From positions 1-38,423 of the forward strand of contig MKTN01000062.1 in NCBI GenBank assembly GCA_001898235.1: 38,423 bases of DNA, read 5' to 3'. Positions 1-8,874 of this stretch are shown here, piece after piece. The notes beneath the pieces were generated by a model. That model was not told the DNA's origin. It did no database searches and saw only the letters and a program-made list of their open reading frames with translations. How positions within the stretch are numbered: the stretch's first letter is position 1; each line of letters opens with the position of its first letter. This DNA is from Gammaproteobacteria bacterium 39-13 (GTDB taxonomy: Bacteria > Pseudomonadota > Gammaproteobacteria > Berkiellales > Berkiellaceae). The translations under genes and the position numbers were made by a program.

Positions 1-1194
1 GGTTTCAAGCTCTGAGGTTTCAACTTCCGGCGTTTCAACCTCAGGCGTTTCAGATCCGTTACCAAGGGTGATTCCGCCCGGTTGGGTTCCCATCGCAAAA
101 CGTTGTGCTTGATCTTCTCGCTTGCCAATATCTTTATTCGCTTTTTCGAGTTCTGCGAGGGTAGCTTTTTCAAGTTTGGTAATTTTATTTAATTCATCCC
201 CTGCATTTTTTTGCAGTTCTTTGGCTTCTTGTAGTTCTCCTTTTAAGTCCTCTCCTTCTTGTTTTAACGCTTCTATCTCTTTGGGATCTTTATTTTGTTC
301 TTGCGCTTCTTTAAGGGCTTGTTGATTTTCTTCTATTCGCGCTTCTACATCCTGAACCCATTCATCTGCCTCCCCTTTGGCTTTCTCTTTTAGTTCTTTG
401 CTAGCAGCAATATCTTTTAATTTTTCTGTGGCTCCTTCTTTCGCCATTTGCGCTTCTTTCATTTTATCGGTCAGCAAACCATCAATATGCGATTTATAAC
501 CACTAATACCTTTCTCTATTGCTTCAAGTTTCGCCTCTTTTTCTTTTATTTTTTGTGTCAACTCCGGGCTTTCCCCTAATTTTTTTTCATCCTTTTTAAG
601 TTTTTCAATTTGCCCTATGACTTTATCGCGTTTTTCCATTAATTTTTCCATTCTATCAAGCTGTGGACTCACCTGCTGCATCAGGCGGTCTTCACGTGCA
701 GCCATCCCTTTATGATATAGTGCTTTGGCACCTGCTAATGCCGGTAAAGAAACAGCACCCAGCAACAAGCTCATCAACCAAGCCATCATTTCACCAGCTG
801 CCACCCCGGCATCATCAGAAAATTTCGGTGGTGTCGCCGCTGATTTTAAAGAGGACTTTAAATCTTTACCGGTTTGTTTTAATTTTGTTCTTTGTCTTTG
901 TCCTTGACCTTCAGGATTGTAATTTTTTTGCTTTGCTAAAAGTTGTGCCTTTTCAAAAGCTTCGTTTTTTGCTGCTTCCTCTTTTGCTATTCTTTGCTTT
1001 TTTTCTTCTTCAGTCTCTTCACCCTCAAGCTCTGGCTTTTCATCCTCTTCATTCGCTTTTTTTGGCGAATTTGTATCAGTAGAAAGCACTTCTATATTTT
1101 CATCTTCCGGCGATGGCGGTGAATTCGTAGAAAGCACTTCCACATTTTCAGTCTCATTACCTTCATCTTCTTTGGGTTTACCACCAGTTGTCAC
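1..1194 (-). CDS. Coiled-coil membrane protein, C-terminus beyond the window
   Basis: This reading frame is open for 398 codons and runs off the left edge. The start is the GTG at 1194, preceded by GAGGAG seven bases upstream; no ATG fits as well. Residues 1-130 are acidic and disordered-looking, with an internal duplication (ENVEVLSTNSP, then ENIEVLSTDTNSP). One hydrophobic segment lies at about 136-156. After it comes a long Lys/Glu/Ala-rich coiled coil, and the visible end is a Glu-Thr-Pro repeat (ETPEVETPEVETSELET). I recognise no family. A single membrane segment followed by a long coiled coil resembles many Legionella/Coxiella effectors, but a structural envelope protein is equally possible. 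It is divergent from the next gene. Confidence 0.8.
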   Translation of the reverse strand, partial: MTTGGKPKEDEGNETENVEVLSTNSPPSPEDENIEVLSTDTNSPKKANEEDEKPELEGEETEEEKKQRIAKEEAAKNEAFEKAQLLAKQKNYNPEGQGQRQRTKLKQTGKDLKSSLKSAATPPKFSDDAGVAAGEMMAWLMSLLLGAVSLPALAGAKALYHKGMAAREDRLMQQVSPQLDRMEKLMEKRDKVIGQIEKLKKDEKKLGESPELTQKIKEKEAKLEAIEKGISGYKSHIDGLLTDKMKEAQMAKEGATEKLKDIAASKELKEKAKGEADEWVQDVEARIEENQQALKEAQEQNKDPKEIEALKQEGEDLKGELQEAKELQKNAGDELNKITKLEKATLAELEKANKDIGKREDQAQRFAMGTQPGGITLGNGSETPEVETPEVETSELET

Positions 1195-1409
1195 AGCTCG
1201 ACTCCTCAAGGTAGCGCATTCCTTGCCAATAGGACTTATACACGAATAATATATTTTTATATTTACTAATAGGATGACTGTTCAAGCGAGAGGTTAGTTC
1301 CATTTAAGGAAAGTGTAATTACAAAGGATATTTAAATAGTTCCACAAAAAATTTTACTGATGAAATAGTTAAAAAATCTGTTATATTTTTAATAAAGTTG
1401 GAGAGAAAA

Positions 1410-1757
1410 ATGAAAATGCACACAAAATTTTTTTTGCTTCTCATATTCAGTGGGTTATCCGCGGTTGCATTGGCATCTTCAATTGAGTCAAAAGATCTTG
1501 ATGCCTCTGCTACTCCACTTCCTCAAAATCCAAGTGGTTTAAAAAATCCTGGTAGTCTCAGCAAGCCTCCAGCCACTACCGATATCCGTAAACCTTCAAC
1601 TCGAGGCATAAAAAATCCTGCTAACAAAGAAGCAGTAAACACAAAACCTTGCGATCCCTTAAGTTCGTCCTGTCCAAAAGACAAAACTTTACCGACGCCT
1701 TCAGACAAATCGTTTGAAAAGCCTTCTGGAGACAGCGTGCGAAATCCAAAACAATAA
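1410..1757 (+). CDS. Small secreted Pro/Ser/Lys-rich protein
   Basis: A 115-aa protein with a clear signal peptide (MKMHTKFFLLLIFSGLSAVALA, cleavage before SS). The mature part is low-complexity, rich in Pro, Ser, Lys and Asn, with repeated KNP and KPS motifs. It has two cysteines in a CDPLSSSC pattern that could form one disulfide in the periplasm or outside the cell. The start is the ATG at 1410 after GGAGAG; an in-frame TTG at 1398 has no ribosome binding site of its own. No known family. It stands alone, divergent from the coiled-coil gene. Confidence 0.7.
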   Translation: MKMHTKFFLLLIFSGLSAVALASSIESKDLDASATPLPQNPSGLKNPGSLSKPPATTDIRKPSTRGIKNPANKEAVNTKPCDPLSSSCPKDKTLPTPSDKSFEKPSGDSVRNPKQ

Positions 1758-1860
1758 AGCTTACTAACACGGATACCTAACATCGATATCAAAAGTGTTC
1801 CGTAAAACTAAGAGCATGCTATAGTAGATGCTTTATAGAGGATGGAGCCCAGGATTTCGC

Positions 1861-2337
1861 ATGCAACAAATGGATCATTATTTAATCTTAAAATCTTTTC
1901 ATATTTTTGGCGTTGTTATCTTTTTAGGAAATATTATTATTACTGGTTTTTGGAAGGGATTTGCGGATTTTTCAAAAGATTGGCGGATTATTGCCTTTTC
2001 TCAACGTCTTGTTACTTACACGGACATATTTTTTACCGCACTTGGTGTTTTAATTATCGCTATTACAGGTATGGCCATGGCTCATTATTATAATAATCCA
2101 TTTCATATTAAATGGATTGCGTGGGGGCTAGGTCTATTTATTGCCTCAGGGATCATTTGGTTGACAATATTGATCCCCATTCAGCTAAAGCTGAATAATA
2201 TTGTGCGACAATTCAATGAAAATTCTACTATTCCTTCACACTATTGGACCTATGAAAAAATCTGGATGTTCTTCGGCATCATTGCCACCTTATTACCCTT
2301 AGGTAACTTATATTGGATGGTCTTTAAACCAATGTAA
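1861..2337 (+). CDS. DUF2269-family integral membrane protein
   Basis: A protein of about 158 aa with four hydrophobic segments. The N-terminal pattern (DHYLILKSFHIFGVVIFLGN) and its spacing match the DUF2269 family of small four-helix inner-membrane proteins, whose function is not established; the conserved early histidine has led to speculation about heme or metal binding. The ATG at 1861 has AGGA six bases upstream. An in-frame ATG at 1828 would add 11 residues that lack family character. A strong terminator follows directly, so this looks like a one-gene transcript. Confidence 0.75.
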   Translation: MQQMDHYLILKSFHIFGVVIFLGNIIITGFWKGFADFSKDWRIIAFSQRLVTYTDIFFTALGVLIIAITGMAMAHYYNNPFHIKWIAWGLGLFIASGIIWLTILIPIQLKLNNIVRQFNENSTIPSHYWTYEKIWMFFGIIATLLPLGNLYWMVFKPM

Positions 2338-2341
2338 TGCT

Positions 2342-2378
2342 GATCTGCCGTTAGTTTAACGGCAGATCGTTTCTTTTA
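2342..2378 (+). terminator. Intrinsic terminator after the DUF2269 gene
   Basis: A perfect 12-bp stem (GATCTGCCGTTA with its complement), a 3-base loop and a T-rich tail (TTTCTTTT) on the plus strand. It sits between two convergent genes and could slow transcription from both sides. Confidence 0.85.
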
Positions 2379-3161
2379 AGTTAAAGTTGGTTTTTCTTTT
2401 GCTTTTTGTTCTTCTTCTACATCCATTCTCTTTACCTCTTGCTCAAGCGTGGTGATCTCCCACTCAAAGCCGGTTACCGGAGCAACTCGATGGTGCGCAG
2501 GTGCTTGACGTCCATGCAAACCATAACCATCCGTACCCTCACCATCTAATACTTGAGTGCGACTATTCCTACGCAATATCATTTCTCTGGCATGCAATGC
2601 GCCTGAATCATGTTCAGCTAAGTAATTAATGGTGGCTGAATGCTGTACTTCTAGCGCAGAAATCACTTCAGTCGCTCTTGCATTTAATGCTTGAGGATCA
2701 AATCCTGACTCAGGTTGTGCTTGTTCAGGCGTTTTGTCTTCCTTTACAGCCACTTTGTCATTCTCCGCTTCATAACCTGCGATTGGAACAAGTGTAAGCT
2801 GTATAGCCTTATCTTGCTTTAATGAAGCACTGCCGGCTAAAGGAGCATCTGTCAACGTCGATGTGTCTGCTAGAAAGGAGGAAGTATCCGTTGTTTCTTC
2901 TTTATGACGATGCGACTTTTTATTTTCTTTTTTATCATGTTTGTGTTTATGTTTATGCGTATGCTCACCACCTTCTTTATGAGAAGCGTGCTTCTTTTCT
3001 TTTTTCTGTTTATCTTTGCGTTTTGATTCCAACACAACCATTTCATCTTCTTCAAGAGGAGGCAACTTGGACTCGCCTTTTTCTCTAGAAATAACTCTTG
3101 AAAACCAACCGACAATACCACCTTTTTTGGTTTTCTCATCTTTTCGTGGACCTGCTTGCAT
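2376..3161 (-). CDS. His/Lys-rich hypothetical protein, possible effector
   Basis: A 261-aa protein with an AGGAG ribosome binding site close before the ATG. It has no signal peptide and no membrane segment. Residues 45-90 are extremely basic and His-rich (runs such as HTHKHKHKHDKK). The middle is acidic and disordered; the last 100 residues look helical and end in a Glu/Lys-rich tail (VEEEQKAKEKPTLT). I recognise no domain. The His cluster could bind metal or be merely low-complexity, and the Glu-rich C-terminus resembles the E-block of some Dot/Icm substrates. Both readings are inference. Confidence 0.7.
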   Translation of the reverse strand: MQAGPRKDEKTKKGGIVGWFSRVISREKGESKLPPLEEDEMVVLESKRKDKQKKEKKHASHKEGGEHTHKHKHKHDKKENKKSHRHKEETTDTSSFLADTSTLTDAPLAGSASLKQDKAIQLTLVPIAGYEAENDKVAVKEDKTPEQAQPESGFDPQALNARATEVISALEVQHSATINYLAEHDSGALHAREMILRRNSRTQVLDGEGTDGYGLHGRQAPAHHRVAPVTGFEWEITTLEQEVKRMDVEEEQKAKEKPTLT

Positions 3162-3200
3162 ACATTCTCCTTTTTAAGTCTCAGCAATCATTACCGTTAT

Positions 3201-3231
3201 TTTTAACAGTACAGTATTTTAAACAGTACAG
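3201..3231. repeat. Short direct repeat TTTTAA(A)CAGTACAG
   Basis: Two near-identical 14-15 bp copies at 3201-3214 and 3217-3231, just upstream of the His/Lys-rich gene. The 16-17 base spacing could be a tandem regulator site. No known consensus is recognised. Confidence 0.4.
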
Positions 3232-3425
3232 CTGAAATCCATTTGATAAAACGTAAAATGGTAAACATCTACCTGTTACCTTACCGGTTGTTAGGCTTCA
3301 CACTTTTTTAGCAATATAAGCAAAACGTTGTTTTATGATAAAGAAGGTGTCATTGTCAACATGTTATGGAATGTGAAATGCTTTAAAAAAATCAATATAA
3401 ATAATTATCACTTGGAGCAGCAAGA

Positions 3426-3755
3426 CTATTCTCCAACTGTTTCTGAAAAGAGTTGTATCACAACAACGCCTAAAATGATGAGAAAAATTCCCACAATGGC
3501 AGGTTTATCTAACGCTTGCTCAAAGAGTAAATAAGCCATTAACGTCACAATGATGATCCCAACGCCTGCCCAAATAGCATAAGCGATGCCTACAGGGATA
3601 ACTCTTAATGCAAGCATTAAAAAATAAAATGTGCAGCAATAGCCAATAACAACAATAGCCGTAGGGATTATTTTTGTAAACTCTTCCGATGCTTTGAGTG
3701 CATTGATAGCAATCACTTCTCCTATAATTGCTAGAAGCAGGTAAAAATAATGCAT
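3426..3755 (-). CDS. Small multidrug resistance (SMR) efflux transporter, EmrE-like
   Basis: A 109-aa, four-helix inner-membrane protein. It carries the membrane-embedded glutamate of SMR pumps (E13 in AIIGEV), which exchanges protons for cationic drugs, plus the signature PVGIAYAIWAGVG and the helix-4 segment DKPAIVGIFLIILGV. The length matches EmrE (110 aa). The pattern is the EmrE/QacE drug-export type rather than the guanidinium exporter Gdx/SugE type, though the substrate cannot be settled from sequence. The ATG at 3755 gives family length; a GTG two codons upstream is less likely. It is probably monocistronic. Confidence 0.92.
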   Translation of the reverse strand: MHYFYLLLAIIGEVIAINALKASEEFTKIIPTAIVVIGYCCTFYFLMLALRVIPVGIAYAIWAGVGIIIVTLMAYLLFEQALDKPAIVGIFLIILGVVVIQLFSETVGE

Positions 3756-3930
3756 GATCACTCACAATATATCAATATTACCAGTAAAACTTTGAAAAAT
3801 TTCGCTGCCACTATCATAGCAAATTTTTATACTGATCATGCTGAATCTTTCAGTGTGATTGCAACAAAAGAATTTAAACTAAGCTTATCAATAGGTATTT
3901 TCAATTACTAATCACAGGTAAACTTGAATT

Positions 3931-4476
3931 ATGCCAAAGTTATATACCATCGGACATTCAACACATACACTTCAAGAATTTATTGCCATCCTTAAAGCGC
4001 ATCACATTAACTTAGTGGTCGATGTGCGCACTATTCCTAAATCACGTCATGTTCCGTGGTTCAATAAAACACCATTAAAATCGGCCTTACAACGAAAAGG
4101 GATTCGCTATATTCATATGATTGAACTAGGTGGATTGCGAAAAACTGAAAAAAATTCAATTAATCAGGGGTGGCGAAATGCTTCATTTCAAGGTTATGCT
4201 GACTATATGCAAACGCCTGCCTTTTTTGCTGCTTTTAAAAAATTAAACGCCACATTAAACCCTGCTCAAAACGTAGCCATATTATGTGCCGAAGCCTTAC
4301 CTTGGCGCTGCCACCGCTCACTTATTGCTGATGCAGAAGTGATCCGCGGCATTAAAGTTTTTCACATCATGAATATCAATACACTTCATGCTCATCAACT
4401 CACAAAATTTGCGGTTGTTAATAGAAAGAAAAGGCCGCTTCAACTCTATTATCCTCATGAAAAGGGATCCTCATAA
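3931..4476 (+). CDS. DUF488 domain protein
   Basis: A 181-aa cytoplasmic protein of the DUF488 family. Landmarks are the N-terminal YTIGHSTH, the VVDVRTIPKS strand, the GG(L)R segment and the C-terminal CAE...CHR motif (C119, C127, H128, R129). Function is not established for the family. The conserved Cys, His and Arg suggest an enzymatic or nucleic-acid role, but that is inference. Length and motif order are complete. It lies upstream of the kinase on the same strand, separated by about 125 bp, and is probably a separate transcript. Confidence 0.85.
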   Translation: MPKLYTIGHSTHTLQEFIAILKAHHINLVVDVRTIPKSRHVPWFNKTPLKSALQRKGIRYIHMIELGGLRKTEKNSINQGWRNASFQGYADYMQTPAFFAAFKKLNATLNPAQNVAILCAEALPWRCHRSLIADAEVIRGIKVFHIMNINTLHAHQLTKFAVVNRKKRPLQLYYPHEKGSS

Positions 4477-4602
4477 AATGGTCACTTCATAAAAGCACAA
4501 TTTATTTTTGTATTCACCGGCTATATTTTACAGATTACACCGCGAAAAATAGCTTACGTATTTCTGCAGGTGTAAAAATTAGCAAGGGTGTTTTTTCATT
4601 AA

Positions 4603-6909
4603 GTGAAACTCGCTATGGGATCTTCTAACATTCCTTTAAAAAATACATCGTTAAGCCCCATGGTTATCTTTTTGCAAATAGTGGGGCTCACGCTAATTTT
4701 TTATCTTACGGCCCATCTTGGTCTTTTTTTAGCAATACCACCAGGGTTTGCGACAGTCATCTGGCTACCGTCAGGTTTATCTTTAGCATTTATCTTACTC
4801 TTTGGCTATCGCATTGCGCCTGCAATATGGATAGGATCTTGCTGGGTAAATTTTGAAATGTCTCATCATTTTGAAATTGCGTTTAGCATAGGCTTTGGCT
4901 CAACTTTACAAGCCTTGCTTGGTGCCTATTTAGTAAATCGTTTCGTCGGCTTTCCAAATCCTTTAAATAATGAGCGAGAAATTATCAGTTTTCTTTTACT
5001 TGGTGGTCCCATTAGTTGCCTTGTTGCAGCAACATGGGGTTGTTTAACTATTTTGTTTACCAACCAAATACAACCTTACAATTTCCTATATAATTGGTGC
5101 ACATGGTGGGCAGGCGATACCATGGGAGTGCTTGTTTTTACGCCGTTAGTACTTATCTGGACGGCAGAACCCCGCGAAATTTGGCAGCAACGCAGATTAT
5201 CCTTATCGATACCGCTTTGTATCATGTTTGCTATTATTGTGGGATTTATTTTATATACCAATCGCGCAAAAGAACAGAAAATACAACAAATTTTTAAAAA
5301 TCAGGCACAGGATTATGCCAGTGCTTTAATCGCTGAAATAAACACGCCGCTAGAAATATTATCTTCTCTCAGCATTGCTTTAAATGAAGCAAAAGAAATC
5401 AATTCAATTTCCTTTAATATTGAAAATATGTCTCAACTCTTTGTAACAAAATATCCTTCTATTCGAGCAATTTCTTGGCTTGAGCCCGCATCAAGAATAG
5501 AAAATGCGGTCAATATTTTCCCTTTTTTAAATTCAATCGAAGAAAAACAAAAAATTATACAACCCAATGCTAAATTACTAAACCAAGCTTGTCTTGCACA
5601 TCAAGCTATCGCAACCTCATTTAATCTCAGTCAAAAGAAAAATGATTGGGGATTACTTATTTTTCAGCCTGTTTATGATAAAAATGTGCAAAAAAGCAAA
5701 ATAGAACCTTTGGGACAAAAAGGGAGTTCTGTTCCTGATTGTCAAAATTTATTAGGTTATTTGGTAGGTTTTATTGAGGTTAATAAATTAATTGCGAATA
5801 CAAAAAATTTACACCATCAAAGTCTAGGATTAAATCTTTATGAAACCAACGAAGAAGGTAAAACAAAACTTATTTATTCCTCAGCTCAAAAACAATCTGC
5901 CCCCATTCTAACTTGGAATGATACAATCTATATTGCCGATAGAAAATGGCAGTTACAAATTATTCCAAGAAAAGGCTATTTTAATGCTTTACGAGGCTGG
6001 GAAGAATGGGCAGCCCCCATTGGTAGTGTATTGCTGATAGGTTTGCTAGGCTCGCTATTATTGATTGTGACTGGACGTACTGCGATGATTGAAGCTATTG
6101 TGGCATTGCGTACATCAGAACTTCAAATTTCTAACCAAAATTTACTCAAAGAAATTGCAGAGCGTAAGGCGATTGAAAATGCCTTAGCTTTTCACGCTAA
6201 AGAACTTGCTCGTACTAATGCAGAATTAGAGCAATTTGCATACATTACATCACATGATCTACAAGAACCACTTCGAATAATTGTTAGCTATCTACAACTT
6301 TTAGAGCGACGTTATAGGCATGAGTTGGACGCCAATGCCATGCAGTTCATTCATTTTGCTATCGAGAGTGCAATCAGATTGCAAAACCTTATCAAAGACT
6401 TACTGAATTATTCACAACTTGGGAAGAAAAGTTCGAATCTTTCAGCTATAAATTCTGAACAAATCTTAGAGCAGGTGTTACGCAGTTTACGCATTGCTAT
6501 TGAAGAAAATGAAGCGGTTATTACCTATGATCCACTACCTGATGTTATAGCAGAATCGACTCAACTAACACAATTATTTCAAAATCTAATTAGCAATGCG
6601 ATTAAATTTAAACGAAACAGTCCTATTTTAATTCATATCAGTGCGCAACTAAAAAAAGATTCTTGGATTTTTTCAATTCAAGATAATGGCATAGGAATCG
6701 ATCCAGAAAATTTCAACCGGATATTTATCTTATTCCAACATTTACACAATCGCGGCGATTATCCAGGGACCGGTATTGGTCTTGCCATCTGCAAAAAAAT
6801 CGTCGAGCACCTAGGTGGAAAAATATGGGTCACCTCTCAACTCGATAAAGGTTCAACATTTTATTTTAGTCTTCCAGTTACACCATTAAAGGCAAAAGTG
6901 AGTTCATGA
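4603..6909 (+). CDS. Membrane sensor histidine kinase (MASE1, periplasmic sensor region, HisKA, HATPase)
   Basis: A 768-aa hybrid-free sensor kinase. Residues 15-215 are a multi-helix MASE1-type membrane sensor. Residues 240-460 form an extracytoplasmic region with CHASE-like features (FVTKYPSIRAISWLEPASR). A further membrane helix at about 470-490 leads into a coiled coil. The HisKA domain has the phosphorylated His in SHDLQEPLR (H551). The ATPase domain has the N box (N665), DNGIGI (from D694) and GTGIGL (722-727). The start is uncertain: GTG at 4603 or ATG at 4615, neither with a good ribosome binding site. It overlaps the response regulator by ATGA, so the two form a pair. The HisKA type and its partner resemble phytochrome-type kinase/Rcp1 systems. 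Confidence 0.93.
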   Translation: MKLAMGSSNIPLKNTSLSPMVIFLQIVGLTLIFYLTAHLGLFLAIPPGFATVIWLPSGLSLAFILLFGYRIAPAIWIGSCWVNFEMSHHFEIAFSIGFGSTLQALLGAYLVNRFVGFPNPLNNEREIISFLLLGGPISCLVAATWGCLTILFTNQIQPYNFLYNWCTWWAGDTMGVLVFTPLVLIWTAEPREIWQQRRLSLSIPLCIMFAIIVGFILYTNRAKEQKIQQIFKNQAQDYASALIAEINTPLEILSSLSIALNEAKEINSISFNIENMSQLFVTKYPSIRAISWLEPASRIENAVNIFPFLNSIEEKQKIIQPNAKLLNQACLAHQAIATSFNLSQKKNDWGLLIFQPVYDKNVQKSKIEPLGQKGSSVPDCQNLLGYLVGFIEVNKLIANTKNLHHQSLGLNLYETNEEGKTKLIYSSAQKQSAPILTWNDTIYIADRKWQLQIIPRKGYFNALRGWEEWAAPIGSVLLIGLLGSLLLIVTGRTAMIEAIVALRTSELQISNQNLLKEIAERKAIENALAFHAKELARTNAELEQFAYITSHDLQEPLRIIVSYLQLLERRYRHELDANAMQFIHFAIESAIRLQNLIKDLLNYSQLGKKSSNLSAINSEQILEQVLRSLRIAIEENEAVITYDPLPDVIAESTQLTQLFQNLISNAIKFKRNSPILIHISAQLKKDSWIFSIQDNGIGIDPENFNRIFILFQHLHNRGDYPGTGIGLAICKKIVEHLGGKIWVTSQLDKGSTFYFSLPVTPLKAKVSS

Positions 6910-7343
6910 TGGAATCCAAACCTCTTGAAATACTATTAGTGGAAGATAACCCGGCGGATGTCATGTTATTAGAAGATTTCATGCGCCGTTCCAAAGTAAT
7001 TAACAATCTTAATGCTGTTGAAAATGGTGCACAAGCCCTAGATTATTTGTATAAAAAGGGAAAATATGCAGATGTCAAAACGCCACATCTTATTTTACTT
7101 GATTTGAATATGCCTATTAAAGGAGGAAGAGAAGTTCTTGCGGAGATTAAAGAAAATACTGCTTTAAAACATATCCCAATTATTGTACTGACATCTTCAC
7201 AGGGAGAACAGGATATTTTCAATTCTTATGCCTTACATGCAAATTGCTATCTTTCGAAACCAACCGATCTTGAACAGTTTCATAAAATGATGAGTGCTAT
7301 TGAATATTTCTGGATGCACCTTGTTAAATTGCCTAACCGATAA
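6906..7343 (+). CDS. Single-domain response regulator, Rcp1/CheY-like
   Basis: A 145-aa receiver domain with no output domain. It has the acidic pair E13/D14, the phosphoacceptor D66 in LLDLNMP, T96 in VLTSS and K118 in LSKP. The phrase NPADVMLLED and the extended loop before D66 are typical of Rcp1-type regulators paired with kinases like the one upstream. It overlaps the kinase stop by four bases, so translation is coupled. With no DNA-binding part it must act by protein contact or as a phosphate relay; the downstream partner is not in this window. Confidence 0.92.
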   Translation: MMESKPLEILLVEDNPADVMLLEDFMRRSKVINNLNAVENGAQALDYLYKKGKYADVKTPHLILLDLNMPIKGGREVLAEIKENTALKHIPIIVLTSSQGEQDIFNSYALHANCYLSKPTDLEQFHKMMSAIEYFWMHLVKLPNR

Positions 7344-7415
7344 GGTATTTTTTATATAGTTACTCAGAGAATTGCCAGCTCGAAGACAACACCCTTGAAA
7401 ACTCATGTATGAAGA

Positions 7416-8171
7416 TTAGACATAGATCATCTTGTGTGTCATCCCCCCATCTATCACAAAATTTTCTCCTGTAATAAAGGATGCTTGAGGCGAAACCAAA
7501 TACCCTACCAATGCAGCAATATCTTCGGGCTTACCAACTCTACCAACAGGGTGTTGCATTAAATCTGCTTGTGTATGGTGAGGCATACCGCGTTGACTTT
7601 TCTTTTTCCAATCTACAGTTTCAATCCAGCCTGGACTGATAGAATTTACTCTCACATCAGGCCCAAGAGATATTGCAAGTGCATGGGTTAAAGCAACCAT
7701 GCCTCCTTTTGAAGCAGCATAAGCTTCAGTATGAGGTTCAGACATTTTTGCGCGTGTAGATGCAATATTCACTATTGCGCCATGAGAATGCTTCAAAAAA
7801 GGCGCTGCATATTTTGCCAATAAAAAAGGGGCGGTTAAATTTGTTCTGATAATATTATTCCATTCAAACAAGGTAAGCTCTTCCATCGCTTTTTTTAGAA
7901 AAATACCTGCATTATTAACCACAAAATCTACGCGGTTAAAATTTTTAACTGTCATATCAATAATTTTTTGTATCTCAGTTTCCGTCGAAAGGTCTGTATG
8001 GAGAAAAATAATTTTTCCAAAACTATGTAATTCATTGATAGTTTCTTTACCTGCCTCCTCATCAGCATCCACGACTACAACAGCGGCTTTATTTTTCAAG
8101 AAATGTTCTACAATTGCTCGACCTATCCCTTGGGCACCACCAGTAACAATGGCTACTTTATCGCTAAACAT
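7416..8171 (-). CDS. SDR-family NAD(P)-dependent oxidoreductase
   Basis: A 251-aa classical short-chain dehydrogenase with every expected motif: TGGAQGIG for the cofactor (G11, G15, G17), NNAG at 86-89, and the tetrad N111, S138, Y151, K155. Acidic residues at the end of the second strand (D35, D37) favour NAD over NADP. The C-terminal loop (ISPGWIETVDW) is also typical. The substrate cannot be told. AAGGG precedes the ATG by nine bases. It is convergent with the regulator gene and divergent from the lipoprotein gene. Confidence 0.92.
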   Translation of the reverse strand: MFSDKVAIVTGGAQGIGRAIVEHFLKNKAAVVVVDADEEAGKETINELHSFGKIIFLHTDLSTETEIQKIIDMTVKNFNRVDFVVNNAGIFLKKAMEELTLFEWNNIIRTNLTAPFLLAKYAAPFLKHSHGAIVNIASTRAKMSEPHTEAYAASKGGMVALTHALAISLGPDVRVNSISPGWIETVDWKKKSQRGMPHHTQADLMQHPVGRVGKPEDIAALVGYLVSPQASFITGENFVIDGGMTHKMIYV

Positions 8172-8274
8172 AAGAATTTACCCTTATTCTGTATATAAAC
8201 TCACAATATACAACGTCTTCATCAAAAATTTTTTGTTATATTTATAGGGTAAAACAATAAAGAGGGGATGTTAA

Positions 8275-8541
8275 ATGAAATGGCAGCTATCGGGCCTTTC
8301 TCTGATAACAGTGAGTTTATTGTGTGGTTGTAATACACCACCTTATAATGCACCTTACATGGCATATTATCAGAGTGAATGTAAAAGCAAGGATCAAAAA
8401 TACAACACCTATAATTATTACAATTATACTTATTATGGCGCAAATGAGAAATATGTCCCCGAATATTACGTAGGCGACAGACGCGCTGGAAAATGTAATG
8501 GCGGTGTAGCGAATTGTAATCGCAGAGGCGATATTTTCTAA
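8275..8541 (+). CDS. Small Tyr-rich lipoprotein
   Basis: An 88-aa protein with a lipoprotein signal: a hydrophobic segment, then LLCGC with the lipidated Cys at 19. The mature part is rich in Tyr and Asn (YNTYNYYNYTYY) and contains three further cysteines. GAGGGG lies seven bases before the ATG. No family is recognised. Two other small Tyr-rich exported proteins occur in this window at 19667 and 22907, so this is probably one of a set of envelope or surface proteins. Confidence 0.75.
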   Translation: MKWQLSGLSLITVSLLCGCNTPPYNAPYMAYYQSECKSKDQKYNTYNYYNYTYYGANEKYVPEYYVGDRRAGKCNGGVANCNRRGDIF

Positions 8542-8874
8542 CTACATTCTATGTTGCTTATTCACCTTCTAAAAACAGAATAGTTTTTCGTTCTTCTCTT
8601 ATCATTAATTTTGGTATTTCTTGAAAATTCAGCACGGTTTATTTAGTGCGAATTTTTTCTTCTCATCACTATCTTAAATACACTCTTATATCACTCGTGT
8701 ATGAAAATGTAATTTATCATCAGCGAGTGGGACACTTTTTATGCCATGTGCAAAGTCACTTCACGTTTGTCAGATAATCGTGATTCTCCCCCTTGGAAAC
8801 CCCCATTGAGTAGCGTAAATTAGCAAAGAAAAAATTTGATCGTTTTAGCCTACCTTTTGCTAGGGAGTTAACAT
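8542..8874. other. Intergenic region without a recognised gene
   Basis: About 330 AT-rich bases before the MFS gene. I see no open frame with a ribosome binding site, no RNA gene and no strong hairpin. It presumably holds the MFS promoter; the ribosome binding site GGGAG lies at its right end. Confidence 0.5.

Noticed and set aside
663-1082. Plus-strand ORF of 139 codons
   Set aside because: It is antisense to the coiled-coil gene, whose frame is open across the whole region from a GTG with a good ribosome binding site.
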